Shown: positions 52,601-61,600 of the stretch, one piece after another
Numbering within the stretch: the first letter of the stretch is position 1
Layout of the letters: the number at the start of each line of letters is the position of its first letter
Assembly: GCA_903813345.2 (NCBI GenBank)
Contig: CAIIXF020000003.1
Location: 13,158,931-13,222,930, forward strand
Length of the DNA: 64,000 nucleotides
Origin: Owenia fusiformis
Taxonomy: Eukaryota; Annelida; Polychaeta; Sabellida; Oweniidae
Direction of reading: 5' to 3'
The notes under the pieces: generated by a model
Database searches by the model: none
Told to the model about the DNA's origin: nothing
The model's input: only the letters and a program-made list of their open reading frames with translations
Translations under genes and position numbers: made by a program

Positions 52601-55600
52601 AAATTCATGTTGTACAAATTCTTTGAACAGAAAAGGATATCATGTATATCTTACCTGGACACCATGGGTTGAAAAGTATATACACATCGTCATCTCCATT
52701 GTACATATACTTCTTCAATAAGCCTTCTCTTTTCATCGAGCTAAATTGAAAGTTCCATTTCCCAACGATCATATCCGGGGGCGTGTATACTGTGACAGTC
52801 AGATAATTCCCATTGTTTTTTATCGGTTTCGCCCCCCATTGTTTCGGTAGGTCCTCATCGTGGAGCTTCAAGGAAACATAGGTTCCACTCCTTCTATTTG
52901 GCCTTTTGCCTAGTACATAAGTAGAACAATATATCTTTGTTCTTTATAAACACTGTGACATTATGTTGTCAGACATGTACATCGTGGGACATCGTCCGTT
53001 ATCAAACCCAAATAATCCGGATACCAGTAGGTTGTTACCAGTTTCACCATCAGGTGGCCAATTCGGGTCGAATAACATGGCAGATATATGAGAAACTTCC
53101 TTTTTTGAACTAGGAGGATTGGATCCCAGAATGCAATTCCAATATTCTGCAATATTTGGGCATCATTGCCGTGTGCAAAATTCAAAATTTAAACAGTCGC
53201 CATTTCTCAATCTTTCTCACTTCAGAATTTGAATTTTCATTCTGGATGCCAATCCTCCTTGCTTTTGAATATTCATCAGTTCTAGTTGACCAATTTACAT
53301 GCCATCCTAATGAATCCGAGAGTTATACAAATGAAAAAATGCCCAGTGAAATATAATTATTATCTGTCCAATGGAAAATATATATTTAACTTTTTGCCAT
53401 TGTATAACAAGGCCAGGAGACTATAGGGATAAAGTTGATAACAATTTTTGAAATCACATTTCTAGATGAAATTTTGGATGTTGATTTCAAATATGATATC
53501 ATTTTGACTGAATTTTGAATAGTTAATGATCTGAATCGAGATTATTTCTACTCACATCGAGTCTATTATTTTGGAATATAAGCACTCCGTAGAATTTTGC
53601 TTACCTAAGAGAAAGTACAGCTTAATATCATCTGTTTCATCTACGAAAGGTCGATTGAATTCGACTGTGATATCAAATGGCTGTCCTCTTCTCAAAACCA
53701 ATTGTGGCTCTTCTCGGTCGCTTTCCGTGATTTCGAATTTGTCAGTACGATGCTTCTTGGTGTTTAAAGGAATATTGAACTCGACGTTTACCACTTTCAA
53801 GATTTGCTCTTCTTCAGCATCGGAAGCATCGGAAGCTGAAAGTGACGAAGAATCATTTTTTCTGCGTCTTTTATATGGTCGTTCTTGAGCAGCTTTTAAT
53901 AACGCCGCTGTAATGTTAGGATTGAATGTTAGCGACAAGTAAAGAATTAGGTGATGGAAAATTGTAATTAATTAGCATTTGTATTTTGATATAACAATTT
54001 GCTGTGTATTAAGACAAATGGTGTGCTAATACTTATTTGTTTATCAAAAAGGCACTTTTTATATAAGATATACTTCTCACTACCGACAAATCGCAAACGG
54101 TGAGAAAACAGTAAATGCATTTGTTTAACAGAGACCTTGCGATATGGACTGGTTTGAAGGTGTATTCGCAATAACTTGATCCTGTCTAGGTTACCAAGGA
54201 TGCGAATTCGAAAACCACTGATTGGTTAATGTGGTCAAAACTATGAACAATTAAGTCAACTTATTACCTTCAGATTTTTTCTTGGGGTTATAGTAGGCGA
54301 CTTCGACCCCAGGTTCTTTTGCGGGGTCCGATGTGGAGGTAGCCGTCGATCGCCTAGAACAGTAAAAAGTATCTATTACACGCATGAATCTCATGGAAAC
54401 GGATATTTAAACAATCACAATGACGCCATAATTAAATTGTACTAATTTGCATAAACACAATACAAAATTCCTGCCATTCATAATATTGAGGACACTATTG
54501 GCCTGATATAATGCCTTCTATAACCTGCAATGAAAATAATTCTGAAAAAGTACATTATTTTTCTCTTTTAAAAATAGGTCGAATATCGATAAGATAAATT
54601 GATGAATTTCAGAAAATCGTCGATCCAATTCAACCCTATATGATATGAATGGTCCGGGGCAAATCAGACCTGAGGATATTTGTTCAGTAAAATATTCTAT
54701 TCAATAAAATGAGTTGTCGAGCACTTTTTTGATCCATAGTCAGCAAATTCATGCAGTAGAATACGTCACTTGTTTTTCCGAGAATCAACTCGGATGGATA
54801 TTCTGTTATTTGACTTTCAGCAAACCTATTATTTCCCATGATTTATATACATTGGGATATCTATCTTAAAGTTTAAAGTCATCCTTTTCCCACCTATTGT
54901 AAAATTGTTGAAAATGATTAAAACTGAGGTGTAAGCCCTAAAAGTTGTTTTCTTATTTACAGATTTTGCAAATAAGAACTAATAAACATAATAAAAAGCT
55001 TTGGAGTTAGAGTTGCCAAACTTTTGGAGGTGTGTGTAAACCTAGTCTGGCGTGCAGTGGCCATGTCCTTCTACAATACCTAGACAACATATGAGGTTTT
55101 AACTTAATGCATTAGTCATGTGGACCATGATCAGGGGGGATAATAATAGATTTTAATGTTTTAATTATCTATCAATTGTTCACTCGACGGCCTAGCTAGC
55201 CCTAGAAAAATGAAATTGATCACATGCTTTGGTTTATACTTCTGGTTGATTTAAAAGGTAAAATCAATATATTTATAGAGTTTCGGGTTTACATTTTTGT
55301 AAACATTGACAAATTGAATATGATTGCTTAAAGATATAAAAACATATCATTTTGATTGTAAAACTCTATGAAGAAAATATGAATTAATTTGTTTGAACTT
55401 AATACTGACTTGTTCTACGTTTATGGTATATACTATAATATTATATAATCAAAATCCGATCAAACTCTGTTTGTTGGACTCTACTAAAGGTCAATGACTA
55501 AAACTATTATTTTAAATCTTCAAGTTGTATGACGTGTTTACAATATGCTTTGGCAAATATCTTAAACTCCGATTCCTTAAAAATACTTAATGAAGTGATG

Positions 55601-58600
55601 TATTGTAAATGTTCATGTTTTGACATTACTTGAATTGGAATACCATCCACAGCAAAGTACCCCGGACAGGTTGGATGATGCAGTCGTGTTTTTACTCTAT
55701 GTTTCTAATTTTATGATTTTAATAAGCTCTTTTTCAAAAAGAAGACGACACTGTCAATTTTTTTCATATTCAGTGATATTATTACAGTGCATTAGGCCGA
55801 TGAAAAACTTGTCACTCTGGGTCAAGTTTCCTCTGATAACGCACCTTTTTCACCACCGGGTTTTTCCACCCCCATCACTCAGCATGCAACCCTGTGGCAT
55901 GTAAATTGTACCATGCAATTGTACCACAATTTCATGATAGAATGTGACCCAGTTTTTTTAACATCTCTGAAGGATCTAATTCCGAAAATACTTGAAGTTG
56001 GAGATTCGTAATGTTTTTTGGACAGTATTAAACAGTTCGATCTGGTTGAACTTATGTCCGTTGACAATAAGATTAACCTCCTCTATCTGGGCTTAATATA
56101 GGGAACGCTTCACAAAATGAGACCCAGAGCAACAAGTTTTTTATTGGTCTAATGCACTGTAATAACACTGAATATGACGAAAGTGAATAACAATAATCAG
56201 GCATAATCATTAATATGGCAACAAAGAAAAGACAATTCAATAGCCAGGCAATATTTGAAATGACGTTATAAGTTCAATTGTTCAAGCAAAAACCTGTATT
56301 TTATTGACAGTGAAGCATTTTTGAAAAAGCCTGTCAAAATCATAAAACTGGAAATTTTGATAAAATATTTATTTTCTATGTTGGAAATTGTCTCTAAAAT
56401 AAATCTTGAAAATTTCAATAAGAATTAAAATTCAACACGTTTGAAATTAGAGTTGAATTATTTTATTTCCGGTTGATATAACGTCTTAGCGTTAGTGAAA
56501 TCGAACGCGATTTCAACTGATTGGATAACATGATGTGATCATGAGTAGGTTATGTGAGTGGATGCACGATGGGATCGTGTTATTCTGCGAGTAGCAACCG
56601 AAGCGTTTATACACAGTTTTAGCATGATGCGTCTATTTTTGGTGCATTCGGTCTTTATCATTTAGCCCTTGTTATATGCTTATATTGATACCTAAATATA
56701 CGATGAACAGAGGATGCATGTACTGCAATACCGTCAATGTGTTTCTACATTGGATTGATACTCATCTTTCGTGCTGATGCAGTAAGAAAACGCCAACGAT
56801 TTGGCAAGGGTAAGAAGTAGTTTATATTGAAACAAGTAATCTTTTGCAATTTCGTAAGGTTTAGAAAAGATAGAAAAGATTGTTGGACCTTTTATGAAAA
56901 TGCTCTGCATAAACGATTTAAACGATTTTATACATGTTAACCCGAAAAGTGACCATGTGATCGTTTGAGTTCCAGTAACATCGAAAGACGCGACGCTACC
57001 CGAGAGGTGCGCCGGTGCATGAGAAGAAGTAAGGCTGAGGGCCAATGTTTGGATTGTGAGTAACGCTAAACAAGGAGGGTTCAGCTATCGCAATGAATAA
57101 GATAAGTAGTTGTTAACAGATTTACTTAGTATATCAAATATCCTTTTTTAATGTAAGGATACTGGGTTTTGCTAAACATATTTAGATTGGTCATAGGTGC
57201 AGGAGCACTAAAGATTGCAAGATCTATTGTTCAGTCACGGGCAAGACGCCACACTGCTACATACGTTGGATATTTGTAACTTGACTGTCAAAATGTTCAT
57301 GTTTTTGAAATTTTCAGATATTTAGGTAACGACGCAAACTGGTACGTTTTCCGATGATTTGTATAAACTGCATTTTAGGTGTTTTTAGGGAGATGGGATC
57401 CATACAAACAAACATCCTATTTAGATGTGGCAGTTTTTAAACCGGAGTTACGGTTTTAGGATTGTTAAGTTGTTTCAGACATGGTATTAGCAAGGTGCAA
57501 ATATGCTCACTCAGTTTTGCAAAAAACAGCGTTGGGCAAAGATTTTTAAAATGATATTTTAAAGCAAACGATTTTCAAATGAACTCTGTGTTGCGCATAT
57601 ACAGAGATAGATATTACAATTATAGTTTTTGTATAAAGTTGTGCAACGTAAGCATTTTAATGTTGTAAGTCATGACAAACAACTAACGAGTTGTGTTACT
57701 GAAGAGTCATTGAATTGTTAAATGTCGTCGATTGGTGAGCCATATTGGTATACCATTTACGTTATTAGCTAATAACGTGTATTTGTATTTAGAACAGACA
57801 TTAATTGTCGTGAATCGTTACTGGGAAGGTTGGATTCAGACATACACCTTGGATACTTCATATCCTGCAAGTGAAATTGTACACTTGTATTTTCATATCT
57901 TTTATTATCAAGAGAATACTTGGATTCGACAGATTCATAGTGAATTTTTGTGAGCTACATGTTATCGCAAACATCTTCGTTTGTTACTCAAAACATTCAT
58001 TCATATTTAGAAATGATCAAAATGCCATTAAAGGGCTCTGTAGAGTAATCATAACAGTCTTTTTGGTTGGGAAATGTCGTGAATCGTTGCCAGGAGGGTA
58101 GGGTTCAGGCATATGTTTTAGATACCGAATATCCGTACAAGAATAAATTGCATACTGTATAAGTTTCTATATTCAGAACTTTTCTTCTTCAAAGATAAGT
58201 TGCTTAATTATGGAGAATATTTTATTTGACTGATTCAGTTAAATAAACTGCTTGATCAAATGAGTTCTAAGAGTAGTCGTATTCAGGCTCAAACAGTTAA
58301 TGTTGATAGATGCAAAAAGGTTACTAGAATATTTTTAATTTGCATGTTCATAAATAGCTTTTTTGCTTTAAATATCGGGGAGCGATATCTTTGAATACTG
58401 GTTATGTGAAATAGAAGTGAAATGCTGGTCTATAAAAGTGCATTGTATAATATCAGCATTTTAAGTTTACTAATAAGGTGTTTATACCAACAGTTTGGTT
58501 TAGTATCTCTGTTTATAACATTGATGAATAGGGTGGTTATCTTTGATGGTATGTTGTGAATCGATACATGGGTAGTTGGATTCAGACATATGCTTGGTAC

Positions 58601-61600
58601 GCATACTTTACAATAATGGTTGTATTTGCTTACTTTTCGTCTTTAACACTCTTGTTTTCGATTTGTTTGAAAATCGATCGATACTTTTCTAAAGCGATTA
58701 GAAGATTTTGAATAAATACTTAAATAGTCTGATTAGGCAGGTGAATTGATTTCCCGAATATAATCATTTAGGTTTAAAACCTGGACTATTTTTTAGAAGA
58801 TAGTTGATTTGTCTTGATTCGAGACTGGGAGTAGACAGATTTGGACATTTACTTTGGTTACATTGTTAGATAAATGCATGATTATTGCATGTTGAATAGT
58901 TTATCGAAGATTAAATAAAAACTTGCGGAGTTGCTCCATACTTGAGACATTTTGAAATAAGCGAGAGCTTAGTGTGTCATTCCTGGTCCAAATGATAATT
59001 GTACATTTCTAGAGTTTACTGTATATAGCATAGAGAAATCGATGTAAGTTAGACAATGGTTTAAGTTTACACATTGGGTATTTTGATCCAGGTATGTTTC
59101 CTGGATGATCCATGTTTTTGCAAACATTGATGTTTAAAATTTATTACTGCATATAATTTTGGTTAAAATTGAGCAAGTTATTTGATAGATGATAAAGTCT
59201 TTAAGAAGAAAGATGAAATGCCAAGAAACTATTTTAATCTGGCATATTCACGGATGTATTTAGAATGCAGAGCGAAATTGAAATATTACATTTTTAGATT
59301 TTAAAGAATCAAACGAATTGTTGTGAATTGATTTTTGAAGTTGTCAATTCAGATAGACTACGTGATCGTTATGTTTTACCTGCAGCGACAAGAAATACAC
59401 TTGGTAAAATTACATATTTGAACTCTGACTGAGGATTGTTATTATGTTTGGCATTATAGCCATTACGTTGAGTAGTTGTTCTGTTGAATAAAAATTGTTG
59501 TCATGCTTGACATTATAGCCATGACGTCGAATAGTAGTTAATATGGTTTTAAGATGATAGTTGTGTTCCTAACAACATTTATGATATTAGTGTGACGAAC
59601 ACATTGGAGAAGTGTTCGTCAGCTAATTGCATTCTATATTGAACATGTTTGGCATTATGGCCATTACGTTGAGTAGTTGTTCTGTTAAAGCACAGTTGGC
59701 ACTCCGACATAAAAATTGTTATCATGTTTGGCATAATTACCAGAACGTCGAATAGTTGTTCTGTTGAAGTACAGTTGGAACTCCGACGTAAATATTGTTG
59801 TCATGTTTGGCATTATTTCCAGTGCGTCGAATAGTTGTTCTGTTGTAGTACAGTTGGAACTCCGACGTAAAAATTGTTATCATGTTTGGCATTGTAGCCA
59901 TTACGTCGAGCAGTTGATCTGATGCAGTACAGTTCGAACTCTGACGTAAAAGTCTATTTGTATCGTGGGTTGACGGATTCATATAATGCGTCGAACGCAG
60001 GTACAATTTAGCAACCTCAAAAGGGGTTAGTCGCTTGGAGCGACAATGCGATATTTGCATGTTTTTAATGCTAGTTCTGTGTAATTTCAGGAAATACAAC
60101 CCATAGTAGGGTATGGACACACGCCTAAATGAACACTGGAACACAAGTTGTCCTTATAAGATAGATACAAGTGTGATATAAATAAGATGCTTTGGACTGA
60201 TTCAAGAAGACTACTTGGTTGGATTGAGATCCATAAAAGACGGATACAAGAAATACAACCCATAGTAGGATATGGACACAAGCCTTAGTGAACTCTGGAA
60301 CACATTTTGTCCATACAAGATAGATACAAGCGTGATATAGGTTAGATGCTTTGAGCTGATTAATAGAAGACTTTACTTTGTTGATTTGAGATCCATATAA
60401 GATAGATACATGTACGTGTGATACAGAGAAGATGCCTTGGACTGATTCAAGGAAGACTACCTTTGTTGGAAGTCTCAAGGAAGAGACATTTCGAGCTTTG
60501 GACACTAGTTTGCCCGTTTTTTAGGAGGTTCTGGCGTAGCTGCTGGCTCGAATTTAATCCTATAATATATGTGATATTATGTTGTGTGGTTTGTGGTGAA
60601 GACTGTTTAATTAGGAAATAATTAAAATTCAACACGTTTGAAATTAGAGTTGAATTATTTTATTTCCGGTTGATATCACGTCTTAGCGTTAGTGAAATCG
60701 AACGCGATTTCAACTGATTGGATAACATGATGTGATCATGAGTAGGTTATGTGAGTGGATGCACGATGGGATCGTGTTATTCTGCGAGTAGCAACCGAAG
60801 CGTTTATACACAGTTTTAGTCAATGTTGTAAGTTGTCATACAACCGATTCGAAAATTTAGTTTTATTGTTCGAGGAGGCATACCTTTTTCCCTTTCGAAA
60901 GTCACAAAGATTTTGATCTGGGTTTTAACGGTGTCAGGTCGATAAACTAAAGTTTTTCATATTGAAGTCAACGAACACTTTCTTTAGTGCTATTGACCAA
61001 ATCAACGTTTTTGAATGAAGTATACGTGTTCTGACGTTGATGTAACCTGTTCCCAATAATTACTATTTTGGGAAGTATATTTTTCTGCAATTATTACAAA
61101 GCATTGCATAGCATAGGATGTTAATTAAAGTTAATTAAAACATTTAGATATTAGGTTTCTAAGAAGCAATTATGTAATGTGCATATAAATCTGAAACTCA
61201 AGGCATGGCTTTTTACTGGCAGCGCATTGAATCTAAGTGAATAAATATGTATTTAAGTGCGTTTCTGTCATATTGTTTCAAGGAAGGCACAAAGTTTTGC
61301 TTTTAAAGATATTGATTATATCCGAAAGTCCTTCATATTTTTAGATATGTAATATCTATTTCCAGAAGGGCATCAATTTTGGTAATTTAGTTGATAGTTG
61401 TGTTTCTTTACAACATTTACAGTAGTTGTATTATATCAGTGTGACAAACACATTAAGAGAAGTGCTTGTCAACTATTTGCATTTTATATTAAACAGATAG
61501 TATTTAGATTTACAACGTTTCGAAGAATTGTTCTTTTGCTTTTGTTGCAATACGAGATAAGTTTGTATTAAGGTTTGCAAAGCATGGTGCTTTCCAGATA

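Noticed and set aside
56423-60819. Reading A1 and A2 as the LTRs of a normal LTR retrotransposon
   Set aside because: The repeats lack TG...CA ends, I see no primer-binding site or gag-pol, and the B1/B2 pair with the shared AAT overlap is better explained by split direct repeats.
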